Source of the DNA: Tabrizicola sp.
GTDB lineage: Bacteria > Pseudomonadota > Alphaproteobacteria > Rhodobacterales > Rhodobacteraceae
DNA: 64,000 bases
NCBI RefSeq assembly: GCF_030694085.1
Contig: NZ_JAUXZE010000093.1
Coordinates: 124,001-188,000, forward strand
Reading direction: 5' to 3'
This document shows, piece by piece, positions 33,443-42,124 of this stretch (its first letter is position 1; each line of letters starts with the position of its first letter). The notes below the pieces were generated by a model. That model was not told the origin of the DNA and ran no database searches. It saw only the letters and a list, made by a program, of their open reading frames with translations. Made by a program: the position numbers and the translations under genes.

Positions 33443-34093
33443 ATGCGCTGTGTAGTGTTCGATCTGGACGGAACTTTGGCGGATACCTCCGCCGATCTCC
33501 TGGCGGCGGCCAATGCGGCGCTGCCGCGGTCCGTGCTGGGGCCGGAGGATGCGCTGACGGCGTTCCATGGCGGGCGGGCCATGCTGCGGCTGGGGTTTCA
33601 GCGGCTGGGGATGACTTGGTCGGAGGCCGATGTGGACGCGGGCTATCCGATCGTGCTGGAGGCGTACCGGAGCGGGATCGCGACCCACACGCGGCTTTAC
33701 CCCGGGGCGATGGAGGCGGTGGAGGCGCTGAAATCGGCGGGGTTCGCGGTCTCGATCTGCACGAACAAGCCGGAGGGGCTGGCTGAGCAGTTGCTGGTGG
33801 CGCTGGGGGTGCGGGGGGCTTTCGGGGCGCTGGTGGGCGCGGATACCTTTCCGGTGAGAAAGCCGGACCCGACCCCCTACCGGGCGGCGGTGGAGCGGGC
33901 CGGGGGGCTGGTTTCCCGGTCGATGCTGGTGGGCGATACCGAGACGGACGCGAAGACGGGGGTGGCGGCGGGGGTGCCGGTGGCCCTCGTCGCCTTCGGG
34001 CCGGAAGGGGCCGGGGTATCGCGGTTCCAGCCGGCCGCACTTCTGGAGCGGTTCGAGGACCTGCCCGGGCTGGCGGGGCGGCTGATCGGCTGA
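33443..34093 (+). CDS. HAD-family phosphatase, phosphoglycolate phosphatase-like
   Basis: A 216-residue haloacid-dehalogenase-type hydrolase. Motif I is FDLDGTLADT (nucleophile Asp7, acid Asp9), motif II is SICTNKP, and motif III-IV is RKPDPTPY...MLVGDTETDAKTG. A helical cap lies between motifs I and II. It matches Gph, which dephosphorylates 2-phosphoglycolate, though other small phosphates are possible. ATG at 33443 has AGGA upstream. The 73-base element starts 3 bases after its stop. Confidence 0.85.
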   Translation: MRCVVFDLDGTLADTSADLLAAANAALPRSVLGPEDALTAFHGGRAMLRLGFQRLGMTWSEADVDAGYPIVLEAYRSGIATHTRLYPGAMEAVEALKSAGFAVSICTNKPEGLAEQLLVALGVRGAFGALVGADTFPVRKPDPTPYRAAVERAGGLVSRSMLVGDTETDAKTGVAAGVPVALVAFGPEGAGVSRFQPAALLERFEDLPGLAGRLIG

Positions 34094-34096
34094 CGG

Positions 34097-34169
34097 TGTC
34101 CACGGTGGACATTCTTTGATGCACAAGTGAAATCAATGGTTTGGTCGCGGACGTTAGGGATTTCTTAAC
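34097..34169 (+). repeat. 73-base 3'-end element, copy C
   Basis: Starts 3 bases after the HAD gene stop with TGTCCACGGTGGACA, contains TGAAATCAAT and GCGGACGTTA, and ends GGATTTCTTAAC. It aligns without gaps to the other two copies. The terminal part TTAG-N7-TTAAC resembles a CtrA half-site pair. Confidence 0.75.
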
Positions 34170-34356
34170 GTCTGGGTTCCGCGCTTTCCGGCGGCAGCCC
34201 CCCACCCCCATCCCCCCCCCCACGAAAGGCGCGGGGCGGCGCTTGCTGTCGGTGGCCCGCGCGCTTGGGTGCGGTCGGATGTCATGCTGAGCGCCTTGGC
34301 AGGCGCAAGCCTTTTGTCCCGTCTTAGGCGCAGCGCGCCGACCGGTTGGGAGAAGG

Positions 34357-34391
34357 GCCTCCGGCGGGGATATTTGGGGCAAGGTGAAAGG
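34357..34391 (+). repeat. Dispersed intergenic repeat R1, copy e
   Basis: A diverged copy of R1 (ATATTTGGGGCAAGGTGAAAGG end). It lies in the 382-base gap between the HAD and MFS genes. The rest of the gap holds the 73-base element and, near 34190-34240, C-rich low-complexity sequence with a run of about ten C; no gene was seen there. Confidence 0.8.
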
Positions 34392-34475
34392 GCTGGGCGG
34401 CGGGAGCAGGGGATGCGGGATCGAGCCGCGCACCCCCTTTGACAGTCGACTCTGCCGCCCATAGGGTCGCGCGTC

Positions 34476-35735
34476 ATGAGCCAGGCCAGCACCCCCCCCT
34501 CTCTGCCCGCAACCGGGGCCAAAAGGCCGGTCAGCCGCCATGCGGTGACCTTCGTGCTGATCACGGTCTTTCTGGACATGGTCGGCTTTGGCCTGATCAT
34601 GCCGGTGCTGCCGAAGCTGATCGAGGATGTGGGCCATGTCGACATCGCTGAGGCCGCGATCATCGGCGGCTGGATGTTCGCGGCCTTCAGCCTGGCGCAG
34701 TTCGTCTTTGCGCCGCTGATGGGCAACCTGTCGGACCGCTTCGGGCGCAGGCCGCTTCTGCTGCTGGCGATCTTCGGGCTGGGGATGGACTTCGTCCTGA
34801 TGGCGCTGGCGCCGACGCTGGAGTGGCTGTTCGTCGGCCGGGTCATCGCGGGCATCTGCGGGGCAAGCTGGATCATCGCCAGTGCGTTCATCGCCGACGT
34901 CACCGCGCCCGACGACCGCGCCAAGGCCTACGGCTACATGGGCGCGGCCTTCGGCGTCGGCTTCGTGATCGGCCCGGCGATCGGCGGACTTCTGGGAGAG
35001 CTGGGGCCGCGCGTGCCCTTCTGGGTAGCGGCGGGCATCTCGCTGTTGAATTTCGTATATGGAATGATCGTCCTGCCCGAGTCTCTTGCCCCCGAAAACC
35101 GCCGCAGGTTCGAGTTGTGGCGGGCCAATCCGTTCGGCGCGTTCCGGGTCTTTGCGACCTATCGGGGTGTCTTGCCGATGGTCATGGTCATGGGTCTGTT
35201 CTTCTTTTCCACCTCGGTCTACCCGGCGATCTGGACCTTCTGGGGCATCGCCAAGTTCGGCTGGTCCGAAGCGATGGTGGGTGCGACGCTGGCGGTCTTC
35301 GGCCTGGTCGCCGGGGCCTTCCAGGGCTTTCTTACCGGCCCCGCAACCAAGCGGTTCGGCGAATGGCAGGTGGCGCTGTTCGGGCTGGTCTGCTCGACGC
35401 TGGTGGTGCTGGGCTATGGTTTTGTCGGGTCGCTTGGCGCGGTGATCGCGCTGATGATCCTGCACGGGCCGGAGGGGTTCGTGCATCCCCTGCTGACCTC
35501 GATGCTGACCAAGCGGGTGCCCGAGGATGCGCAGGGCGAATTGCAGGGCGGGATTTCGGCGGTGACCAACGTGGCGATGCTGTTCGGCACGGTGTTCTTC
35601 GCCTTCATCTTCGGCCATTTCTGGGCCGAGGACCGGATGTGGCGGTCGACCGACGTGGCCTATTGGGTCGCGGCCGGGTTCCTGGCGCTGACCACGTTCC
35701 TGTTCGTGTTGCTGAAGAGGTCCGAGAAGGCATGA
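34476..35735 (+). CDS. MFS transporter, TCR/Tet-type
   Basis: A 419-residue, 12-span major facilitator. The N-terminal half has FLDMVGFGLIMPVLP in span 1 and the loop 2-3 motif GNLSDRFGRRPLLL (MFS motif A). The helix 5 region reads GAAFGVGFVIGPAIGGLLG (antiporter motif C-like). This is the layout of the TCR/Tet drug:H+ antiporter group. It heads a four-gene overlapping operon. The substrate is unknown; the family name alone is not evidence for tetracycline resistance. Confidence 0.88.
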   Translation: MSQASTPPSLPATGAKRPVSRHAVTFVLITVFLDMVGFGLIMPVLPKLIEDVGHVDIAEAAIIGGWMFAAFSLAQFVFAPLMGNLSDRFGRRPLLLLAIFGLGMDFVLMALAPTLEWLFVGRVIAGICGASWIIASAFIADVTAPDDRAKAYGYMGAAFGVGFVIGPAIGGLLGELGPRVPFWVAAGISLLNFVYGMIVLPESLAPENRRRFELWRANPFGAFRVFATYRGVLPMVMVMGLFFFSTSVYPAIWTFWGIAKFGWSEAMVGATLAVFGLVAGAFQGFLTGPATKRFGEWQVALFGLVCSTLVVLGYGFVGSLGAVIALMILHGPEGFVHPLLTSMLTKRVPEDAQGELQGGISAVTNVAMLFGTVFFAFIFGHFWAEDRMWRSTDVAYWVAAGFLALTTFLFVLLKRSEKA

Positions 35736-36964
35736 GCGAGCGTTTCACCGGCAGTTTCACCCAGCAGGAGCCGATCCCGGAGGCAGGGATCGACGCGGCG
35801 ATGGCGGTGCTGCGGCACGGGCGGCTGCACCGCTATAACACCGTGGCCGGGGAGGTCGCCGAGACGGCGGCTCTGGAGGAAGAGTTCGCGGCCTATGTTG
35901 GTGCGAAGTATTGTCTGGCGCTGGCCTCGGGCGGGGCGGCGATGGCCTGTGCATTGCGGGCCTTGCAGGTCAAGCCGGGGGAACCCGTGCTGTCGAACGC
36001 CTTCACTCTGGCCCCGGTGCCGGGAGCGATTGCGTCCATCGGAGCGCAGCCGGTCTTCGTCGACGTGACCGAGGATCTGACCATCGATCTTGGGCATCTG
36101 GAAGCGCAGGCGAAGGCGTCGGGCGCGCGGGTGCTGCTTCTGTCCCACATGCGGGGGCATGTCTGCGACATGGACGCGCTGATGGCGCTGTGCGACCGGC
36201 TGGGCGTGCGCGTGATCGAGGATTGCGCGCACACGATGGGGGCTGCGTGGAAGGGCGTGCCCTCGGGCCGGCACGGGGCGGTGGGGTGCTATTCGACGCA
36301 GACCTACAAGCACATGAACAGCGGCGAGGGCGGGTTTCTGGTCACCGATGACGCGGAACTGGCGGCGCGGGCGGTGCTGTTGTCGGGGTCCTACATGCTT
36401 TATGCGCGGCATCGGGCGGCGCCGGGGCCGGAGGTGTTCGAGGCGTTGCGGCTGGAGGTGCCCAACGTCTCCAGCCGCATGGACAACCTGCGGGCGGCGA
36501 TCCTGCGGCCGCAGATCGCGATGCTGGATGACCGCCGGGCCCGGTGGCGGACCCTGTATCAGGGGATGGAGCGGGGGCTGGCGGGTGTCGAGGGGGTCAA
36601 GCTGATCCCGCGCCCTCAAGTCGAGGATTACGTGGGGTCGTCGTTCCAGTTCCTGCTGCCGGGTTGGGAACCAGCGCGGGTGGCGGGTTTTGTCGCGGCG
36701 GCGGCGGCGCGGGGGGTGGAACTGAAGTGGTTCGGCGCGGCGGACCCGCAGGGATTCACCAGCCGCTATGCGCATTGGCAGTATGCCAAGCCTGCGCCTT
36801 TGCCGCAGACAGACCGTGTTCTGGCGGGGTTGATCGACATGCGCCTGCCCCTGACCTTCCAGCCCGAGGATGTGGCGCAGATCGCCCGGATCATCGGCGA
36901 AGAGGTCGCGCGTGCGGCGCGCGCCAAGGCTCTGGGTCCGGTCGCGGCCGTGAAGGCGGACTGA
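35732..36964 (+). CDS. DegT/DnrJ/EryC1/StrS-family aminotransferase
   Basis: A 410-residue PLP enzyme of the sugar aminotransferase family. The PLP lysine is Lys193 in TYKHMNSGEGGF, the PLP-binding Asp is in RVIEDCAHTMGA, and the SGGAAMACALRAL segment binds the phosphate. Such enzymes usually aminate keto-sugars on nucleotide carriers. No other nucleotide-sugar gene is near, which is odd. The start overlaps the MFS stop by 4 bases (ATGA). It may make a modified sugar or a cyclitol amine that the MFS protein exports; this is inference. Confidence 0.86.
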   Translation: MSERFTGSFTQQEPIPEAGIDAAMAVLRHGRLHRYNTVAGEVAETAALEEEFAAYVGAKYCLALASGGAAMACALRALQVKPGEPVLSNAFTLAPVPGAIASIGAQPVFVDVTEDLTIDLGHLEAQAKASGARVLLLSHMRGHVCDMDALMALCDRLGVRVIEDCAHTMGAAWKGVPSGRHGAVGCYSTQTYKHMNSGEGGFLVTDDAELAARAVLLSGSYMLYARHRAAPGPEVFEALRLEVPNVSSRMDNLRAAILRPQIAMLDDRRARWRTLYQGMERGLAGVEGVKLIPRPQVEDYVGSSFQFLLPGWEPARVAGFVAAAAARGVELKWFGAADPQGFTSRYAHWQYAKPAPLPQTDRVLAGLIDMRLPLTFQPEDVAQIARIIGEEVARAARAKALGPVAAVKAD

Positions 36965-37482
36965 TGCGCTGGCTGTTCCGCCCGGCGCGCCCTGCGGGTC
37001 CGGTCACTCGGGGCCTGCGGCGGCTGGCAAGTCCGCGATTCTACCTGAAAGGGGTGATGGTGCTGGGGCTGGGCGGGTTGGTGCTGGTGCCGACCATCGC
37101 CGACCTTGTGAACGCGGGCATGAAGACGGTGGCCAGCGACCAGGGCGACTGCCGGATCATCCGGGTGGTGGACGGGGATACGGTGTCGCTGATCTGCCCC
37201 GAGGACGGGATGGTCAGCGCCCGCATCCTGGGATTCGACACTCCGGAAAAGTATGCTCCGCAATGCCTGGCCGAGTTCGTGGCGGCGGAACAGGCCAGTT
37301 GGGCCTTGCGGACGATGATCCAGAAGGCCGACCGGATCAGTCTGGCTCAGGAGGGCACGGACCAGTATGGCCGGTCCCTCGTGCGGCTGGAACTGGACGG
37401 GGTGGATGTCGGGCGGCTGATGATCCGGGCGGGACATGCGCGGCAGTATGGTGGCGGTTTGCGTGGGAGCTGGTGCGGATGA
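36964..37482 (+). CDS. Membrane-anchored thermonuclease-like (SNase) protein
   Basis: A 172-residue protein with a positively charged N-terminus, one hydrophobic segment (about 33-50, VMVLGLGGLVLVPTIADLV) and an extracytoplasmic staphylococcal-nuclease-like domain. The domain shows RVVDGDTVSLIC, the metal-ligand ILGFDTPEKYAPQC, and DQYGRSLVRLELDGVDVG. Most catalytic positions appear kept, so nuclease activity is plausible. Start and upstream stop share one base (TGATG); the 3' end overlaps the MBL gene by 4 bases. Confidence 0.82.
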   Translation: MRWLFRPARPAGPVTRGLRRLASPRFYLKGVMVLGLGGLVLVPTIADLVNAGMKTVASDQGDCRIIRVVDGDTVSLICPEDGMVSARILGFDTPEKYAPQCLAEFVAAEQASWALRTMIQKADRISLAQEGTDQYGRSLVRLELDGVDVGRLMIRAGHARQYGGGLRGSWCG

Positions 37483-38267
37483 GGGTGGTGCGGCAGACAG
37501 AACACAGCCTGACGGTGGAACTGGGGGACCTGACGGTGACCATGCTGCTGGACGGCGATACGGTGATGGTCCCGGACTGCCTGCGGGGGCCCGAGGGGTT
37601 CGCTCCGGGGCCGGGCGACCTGGTGGACGGCCGGTTGCCTCTGCCGGTGCGCGCCTTCCTTGTGCAAGGCCGCGAGGGCTGCATGCTGATCGACACCGGC
37701 GCTGGGCGTGCCTGGCACAAGGGGCTGGGCCAGCTTGGCGCGGCCTTGGCCGAGGCGGGGTCGGGGCCGCAGGAGGTGGACGTGGTGGCGCTGACGCATA
37801 CCCACATTGATCATCTGTCGGGACTGGTGGACGAGGACGGCGGGCTGGCTTTCCCGAACGCTGATCGGATTTACGTCGCGACCGAAGAGCTGATGGCCTT
37901 CCGGGCCGAGCCGCGGATGATCCCGGTCCTGCCGCGCCTGGTGCCGCTGGAGCAGGGGGACGGGCCGCTGCCGGGGGTGGTGGCGGTGAACGCTCCGGGT
38001 CATTCGCCGGGGCATATGGCGTTTCTCGTGGAGGGGCGGCTTCTGGTCTGGGGCGACCTGGTGCATCACCCGCTGCAGTTCGCCCGGCCCGAGGTGACGT
38101 GGAAGTTCGACGAGGACCCGGACATGGCGCGGTCGACGCGGGCGGCGCTGTTCGACCGGGCGCTGGCCGCGGGCTGGCTGGTCGCGGGCGCGCATTTGCC
38201 GCACCCCGGTATCGGGCGGCTGGAAAGGGACGGGGCGGGTTACAGCTTCCATCCCGTCACACGCTGA
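37479..38267 (+). CDS. MBL-fold metallohydrolase
   Basis: A 262-residue metallo-beta-lactamase-fold hydrolase. The first metal motif is LTHTHIDHLSG (HxHxDH); further ligands are in NAPGHSPGHMAF and VWGDLVHHP, and the last histidine is likely in GAHLPHPG. The spacing fits the lactonase/glyoxalase-like group rather than true beta-lactamases. It is the last gene of the MFS-DegT-nuclease operon, with a 4-base overlap. The substrate is unknown. Confidence 0.85.
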   Translation: MRVVRQTEHSLTVELGDLTVTMLLDGDTVMVPDCLRGPEGFAPGPGDLVDGRLPLPVRAFLVQGREGCMLIDTGAGRAWHKGLGQLGAALAEAGSGPQEVDVVALTHTHIDHLSGLVDEDGGLAFPNADRIYVATEELMAFRAEPRMIPVLPRLVPLEQGDGPLPGVVAVNAPGHSPGHMAFLVEGRLLVWGDLVHHPLQFARPEVTWKFDEDPDMARSTRAALFDRALAAGWLVAGAHLPHPGIGRLERDGAGYSFHPVTR

Positions 38268-38308
38268 GGCGGACTGAAAATTCTCCGTTTGCAAGTATCC
38301 CGGGGTTT

Positions 38309-38363
38309 GGGGGCAGCGCCCCCATCGCCGAGAAGACGGGCGCAAGCCCGACGACGAGACAAG
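38309..38363 (-). repeat. Dispersed GC-rich repeat R2, copy b
   Basis: In the opposite orientation to the copy at 5831-5885. It holds the hairpin sequence GGGGGCAGCGCCCCC followed by GAGAAGACGGGCGCAAGCCC and GACGACGAGACAAG. It lies in the convergent gap between the MBL gene and the next minus-strand gene. Confidence 0.6.
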
Positions 38364-38409
38364 AGGCTCGCGCGTCAGCGCTCCGTTTGAAAGCCCGTCA
38401 GCATGCCCC

Positions 38410-38817
38410 TCACTGCGGATAGGGCGAGGTGCCGCCGAGGCTGGCGTTGGTGTGTTCGGTCAGGGCTGCGCAGAGACAGGTCTCGTCGGTGCAGGCGTCG
38501 CGGCGGGCGAGAAAATCCTGGTCGCGTGGCGGGTTCGTCTCGTCCACATCCTGTCCGGTTGCGTTCTCCAGGGCGTAGATCCAGGCCAGATCGTCCAGAC
38601 GGCCCATGCGCCAAAGGGCTGCGTTCGGAGTCTCGGCCGCGTCGCACATCAGGATATGCGCGGGCAGGGTGGGCGCGTCGCAGGAGATGTCGGACAGGAC
38701 CATGCCGTGAGCGGGCTCCAGCCGGGAGATGCGCGTCTCGACGGCGGAAAGGTCGATCTCGCAGGTCTGGGCGGCGGCAGGGCCGGCGGCAAGGACAAGA
38801 AGAAGAGCAAGGCGCAT
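38410..38817 (-). CDS. Small secreted cysteine-containing protein
   Basis: A 135-residue exported protein with a short signal peptide (MRLALLLVLAAGPAAAQ). The mature part has six cysteines (TCEIDL, ISCDAP, LMCDAA, DACTDETCLC), suggesting disulfides in the periplasm. The C-terminal pattern, an Arg/Asp-rich helix followed by RRDACTDETCLCAAL, faintly resembles the DUF1311/LprI lysozyme-inhibitor-like family, but this is weak. AAAGGA lies about 9 bases before the ATG. It is divergent from the nuo operon. Confidence 0.65.
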   Translation of the reverse strand: MRLALLLVLAAGPAAAQTCEIDLSAVETRISRLEPAHGMVLSDISCDAPTLPAHILMCDAAETPNAALWRMGRLDDLAWIYALENATGQDVDETNPPRDQDFLARRDACTDETCLCAALTEHTNASLGGTSPYPQ

Positions 38818-38987
38818 GGTGCAGGGTCCTTTCGTGGTGGCCACAGGAAAGGGCGGTTCCGGGGGGCGGTCAAGGTAAGGGGAACCGGCCCCGGGACCTG
38901 CCACATGCCCGGATTATTCCTTACCAAAACGCTTGGGACGCCCGAATTTCTGCACCTGCAAAACCCCGGAATCTGACCCGGCTTCGG

Positions 38988-39016
38988 TTGACCCCGGCAT
39001 GGGCGCAGAGTAAACG
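38988..39016 (+). promoter_or_regulatory. Putative sigma-70-type promoter of the nuo operon
   Basis: TTGACC (38988-38993) and TAAACG (39011-39016) are separated by 17 bases and lie about 70 bases before nuoA, in the 270-base gap upstream of the operon. It is the best match seen by eye in the gap, with no direct support. Confidence 0.4.
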
Positions 39017-39087
39017 GGCGGGAAGACAAAGCGGGCGCGGTATGCGTCCGCATGCACGCGCGCCGCCAGCATTTGAAGGAGCCCCTC

Positions 39088-39453
39088 GTGGACCTGCTTC
39101 TCCGAGAGTATCTGCCCATCCTCATCCTCATGGCCATTGCAATCGGCCTGGGCCTGGTCCTGATCCTGGCCGCCGCGGTCCTGGCCGTGCGCAACCCGGA
39201 CCCCGAAAAGGTCAGCGCCTACGAATGTGGCTTCAACGCCTTTGACGACGCGCGGATGAAATTCGACGTGCGCTTCTACCTGGTGTCGATCCTGTTCATC
39301 ATCTTCGACCTGGAAGTCGCGTTCCTGTTTCCCTGGGCGGTGGCCTTCGGCGAGATCAGCATGGCGGCCTTCTGGTCGATGATGCTGTTCCTGGCGGTGC
39401 TGACCATCGGGTTTGCCTATGAATGGAAGAAGGGAGCCTTGGAATGGGAGTGA
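39088..39453 (+). CDS. nuoA: NADH-quinone oxidoreductase subunit A
   Basis: A 121-residue membrane subunit of complex I with three spans. The conserved loop KVSAYECGFNAFDDARMKFDVRFYLV holds the cysteine near the quinone chamber; the following span includes IIFDLEVAFLFPW. The start is a GTG at 39088, chosen because AAGGAG lies 6 bases upstream; longer in-frame starts lack a site. First gene of the operon; overlaps nuoB by 10 bases. Confidence 0.96.
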   Translation: MDLLLREYLPILILMAIAIGLGLVLILAAAVLAVRNPDPEKVSAYECGFNAFDDARMKFDVRFYLVSILFIIFDLEVAFLFPWAVAFGEISMAAFWSMMLFLAVLTIGFAYEWKKGALEWE

Positions 39454-39977
39454 TGGCGGGTGCCAACACGGCCGGGGGCGACCACGAGGTTGCCGTCCAG
39501 GCGCTGAACCGCGAGCTGTCGGACAAGGGGTTCCTGCTGACCTCGACCGAAGACATCATCAACTGGGCGCGCATCGGCAGCTTGCACTGGATGACCTTTG
39601 GTCTTGCGTGCTGCGCGGTCGAGATGATGCATACCAGCATGCCGCGCTATGACCTGGAACGCTTCGGGACAGCGCCGCGCGCTTCACCGCGTCAGTCCGA
39701 CCTGATGATCGTCGCGGGCACGCTGACCAACAAGATGGCCCCGGCGCTGCGCAAGGTCTATGACCAGATGCCCGAGCCGCGCTATGTGATCAGCATGGGC
39801 TCCTGCGCCAATGGCGGCGGCTACTATCACTACAGCTATTCGGTGGTGCGCGGTTGTGACCGGATCGTGCCCGTGGACGTCTATGTCCCCGGCTGCCCGC
39901 CCACAGCCGAGGCGCTTCTGTACGGTATCCTGCAGTTGCAGCGGAAGATCCGCCGCACTGGCACATTGGTGAGGTAA
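39444..39977 (+). CDS. nuoB: NADH-quinone oxidoreductase subunit B
   Basis: A 177-residue subunit that binds Fe-S cluster N2, the last electron carrier before quinone. The ligands are seen in GLACCAVEMMH (tandem cysteines), SMGSCANGGGYY and VPGCPPTAEALLYG. ATG at 39444 has GGGAG 7 bases upstream; one at 39423 is a less likely alternative. Sits in the connecting module between the peripheral and membrane arms. Confidence 0.96.
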   Translation: MGVMAGANTAGGDHEVAVQALNRELSDKGFLLTSTEDIINWARIGSLHWMTFGLACCAVEMMHTSMPRYDLERFGTAPRASPRQSDLMIVAGTLTNKMAPALRKVYDQMPEPRYVISMGSCANGGGYYHYSYSVVRGCDRIVPVDVYVPGCPPTAEALLYGILQLQRKIRRTGTLVR

Positions 39978-39982
39978 GCCCC

Positions 39983-40588
39983 ATGTCCGAAGCCCTGCGG
40001 GAATTGGCCGGAATTATCGAACTGAAGCAGCCCGAGGCCGTGGTCTCGTCGACCGTTGCCTTCGGCGAGCTGACGCTGGTGGCGAACCTTGCGAACCTGG
40101 AAGCCCTGGTCGAATTCCTGCGCGACGACGCCTCGTGCCGGTTTTCGTCGCTGGTCGACATCACGGCCGTCGATCTGCCGGAACGCGCGCAGCGGTTCGA
40201 CATGGTCTACCACTTCCTCTCGATGTACCGGAACCAGCGCATCCGTGTGAAGGTCGCGGTGCGCGAGGATGAAATGGTGCCCTCGATCCATGTGCTGCAC
40301 CCGTCGGCCAACTGGTTCGAGCGCGAGGTCTTCGACATGTTCGGGATCCTGTTCAGCGGTCACCCGGACCTGCGCCGCCTTCTGACCGACTACGGTTTCC
40401 GGGGCCATCCCCTGCGCAAGGATTTCCCGACCACCGGCTACACCGAAGTCCGCTACGATGAGGCGTTGAAGCGCGTCGTCTATGAACCCGTGAACCTGGT
40501 GCAGGAGTACCGGCAGTTCGATTTCATGAGCCCGTGGGAGGGTGCGGAATACATCCTTCCCGGCGATCAGAAGGCGGGGGCCAAATGA
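39983..40588 (+). CDS. nuoC: NADH-quinone oxidoreductase subunit C
   Basis: A 201-residue soluble subunit (30-kDa family) in the peripheral arm next to NuoD. Family features are DITAVDLPERAQRFDMVYHFLS, the ERE[VA]FDMFGI box (ANWFEREVFDMFGILFSGHPDLRRLL), and LRKDFPTTGYTEVRYD. It is a separate gene, not fused to nuoD as in Escherichia coli. Five bases follow nuoB before its ATG. Confidence 0.96.
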   Translation: MSEALRELAGIIELKQPEAVVSSTVAFGELTLVANLANLEALVEFLRDDASCRFSSLVDITAVDLPERAQRFDMVYHFLSMYRNQRIRVKVAVREDEMVPSIHVLHPSANWFEREVFDMFGILFSGHPDLRRLLTDYGFRGHPLRKDFPTTGYTEVRYDEALKRVVYEPVNLVQEYRQFDFMSPWEGAEYILPGDQKAGAK

Positions 40589-40616
40589 TGGCCCGCGACC
40601 ATAAGGGAGCTGTTTG

Positions 40617-41852
40617 ATGGACGGCGACATCCGCGTGAACACCTATGACGACGGCTCGACCGATTTCGAGACCGGCGAGCAGCGCATCCGCAACTTCAAC
40701 ATAAACTTCGGCCCGCAGCACCCGGCAGCACATGGCGTGCTGCGGCTGGTGCTGGAGCTGGACGGCGAGATCGTCGAACGCTGCGACCCGCATATCGGCC
40801 TGCTGCATCGTGGCACCGAAAAGCTGATGGAAAGCCGGACCTACCTGCAGAACCTGCCCTACTTCGACCGTCTCGACTATGTGGCGCCGATGAACCAGGA
40901 GCATGCCTGGTGCCTGGCGATCGAGCGGCTGACCGGGACCGAAGTGCCGCGCCGGGCGTCGCTGATCCGGGTGCTGTTCAGCGAAATCGGCCGGGTGCTG
41001 AACCATCTTCTGAACGTGACCACGCAGGCGATGGACGTGGGCGCGCTGACGCCGCCGCTCTGGGGCTTTGAGGAACGCGAGAAGCTGATGGTCTTCTACG
41101 AACGGGCCTCGGGCGCGCGGCTGCACGCGGCCTATTTCCGGCCCGGTGGCGTTCACCAGGACCTGCCGTTGCAACTGATCGAGGATATCGACGCCTGGGC
41201 GTTGGCCTTCCCCCGGGTGCTGGACGACATCGACGGGCTACTGACCGAAAACCGCATCTTCAAGCAGCGCAACGCCGATATCGGCGTGGTGACCGAGGCG
41301 GATATCCAGAAATGGGGTTATTCCGGCGTGATGGTGCGCGGGTCGGGCCTGGCCTGGGACCTGCGGCGCGCGCAGCCCTATGAATGTTACGACGAGTTCG
41401 AGTTCCAGATCCCCGTCGGAAAGAACGGCGACTGCTATGACCGCTACCTCTGCCGGATGGAGGAGATGCGCCAGTCGACCCACATCATCCGCCAGGCCTG
41501 CGCCAAGCTGCGGGTCGAAAAGGGCGATATCCTGGCGCGCGGCAAGATCACGCCGCCGAAGCGGGGCGAGATGAAGACCTCGATGGAGGCCTTGATCCAC
41601 CACTTCAAGCTTTACACCGAGGGCTTCCACGTCCCTGCGGGCGAAGTTTACGCGGCGGTCGAGGCTCCGAAAGGCGAGTTCGGGGTCTACCTGGTCGCCG
41701 ACGGCACCAACAAGCCCTACCGCGCCAAGATCCGCGCGCCGGGCTATCTGCACCTGCAGTCGATGGACTACATCTGCAAGGGGCACCAGCTGGCCGACGT
41801 CAGCGCCATCATCGGCACGATGGACATCGTCTTCGGCGAGGTCGACCGGTGA
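40617..41852 (+). CDS. nuoD: NADH-quinone oxidoreductase subunit D
   Basis: A 411-residue 49-kDa-type subunit that forms the quinone cavity with NuoB. It has FGPQHPAAHGVLRLVLELDGE (with the quinone-site histidine), HIGLLHRGTEKLME, and the C-terminal YICKGHQLADVSAIIGTMDIVFGEVDR. The ATG at 40617 follows AAGGGAG. Its stop overlaps the GTG of a small periplasmic-protein gene (GTGA). Confidence 0.97.
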   Translation: MDGDIRVNTYDDGSTDFETGEQRIRNFNINFGPQHPAAHGVLRLVLELDGEIVERCDPHIGLLHRGTEKLMESRTYLQNLPYFDRLDYVAPMNQEHAWCLAIERLTGTEVPRRASLIRVLFSEIGRVLNHLLNVTTQAMDVGALTPPLWGFEEREKLMVFYERASGARLHAAYFRPGGVHQDLPLQLIEDIDAWALAFPRVLDDIDGLLTENRIFKQRNADIGVVTEADIQKWGYSGVMVRGSGLAWDLRRAQPYECYDEFEFQIPVGKNGDCYDRYLCRMEEMRQSTHIIRQACAKLRVEKGDILARGKITPPKRGEMKTSMEALIHHFKLYTEGFHVPAGEVYAAVEAPKGEFGVYLVADGTNKPYRAKIRAPGYLHLQSMDYICKGHQLADVSAIIGTMDIVFGEVDR

Positions 41853-42124
41853 GCATCGCGCGCGTCCTTGCCCTGGTGCTGCTGGCCTCTCCGGCTCTGG
41901 CCGAGGGTGGCCCGACCGAAGCACAGCGGAAAGCCTTCATCGCCGCCATCACCGCCAATGGGTGCCAGATGACCGAGGCGGAAGCCGAAGTGCAACTGCC
42001 TGCCGCCGGGATCGACCGCGAGACCTCGGGCCTGATTACCGACGCGCTTCTGGCGCAGGGGCTGGCCGAGGTGAACCAGGATCAGTCGACCCTGACACTC
42101 AGGACCGAAGGGTGCGCCTCGTGA
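41849..42124 (+). CDS. Small exported protein in nuo operon (91 aa)
   Basis: A 91-residue protein with a signal peptide (SIARVLALVLLASPALAEGG). The mature 70 residues read as a winged-helix-like fold with two cysteines (ANGCQ, TEGCAS) that may pair. No family recognised. It starts with GTG overlapping the nuoD stop, and its stop overlaps the next GTG, so it is translated as part of the nuo chain. Similar unidentified reading frames are known in the Rhodobacter capsulatus nuo operon. Confidence 0.7.
   Translation: MSIARVLALVLLASPALAEGGPTEAQRKAFIAAITANGCQMTEAEAEVQLPAAGIDRETSGLITDALLAQGLAEVNQDQSTLTLRTEGCAS

Noticed and set aside
34201..34225. Run of about ten C as a phase-variation tract
   Set aside because: It is in a non-coding gap between two genes, away from any start codon or promoter that I can identify; it may also be a sequencing artefact.
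34476..35735. Tetracycline resistance gene
   Set aside because: The MFS protein belongs to the TCR/Tet group, but group membership alone does not predict the substrate, and the operon context is metabolic.
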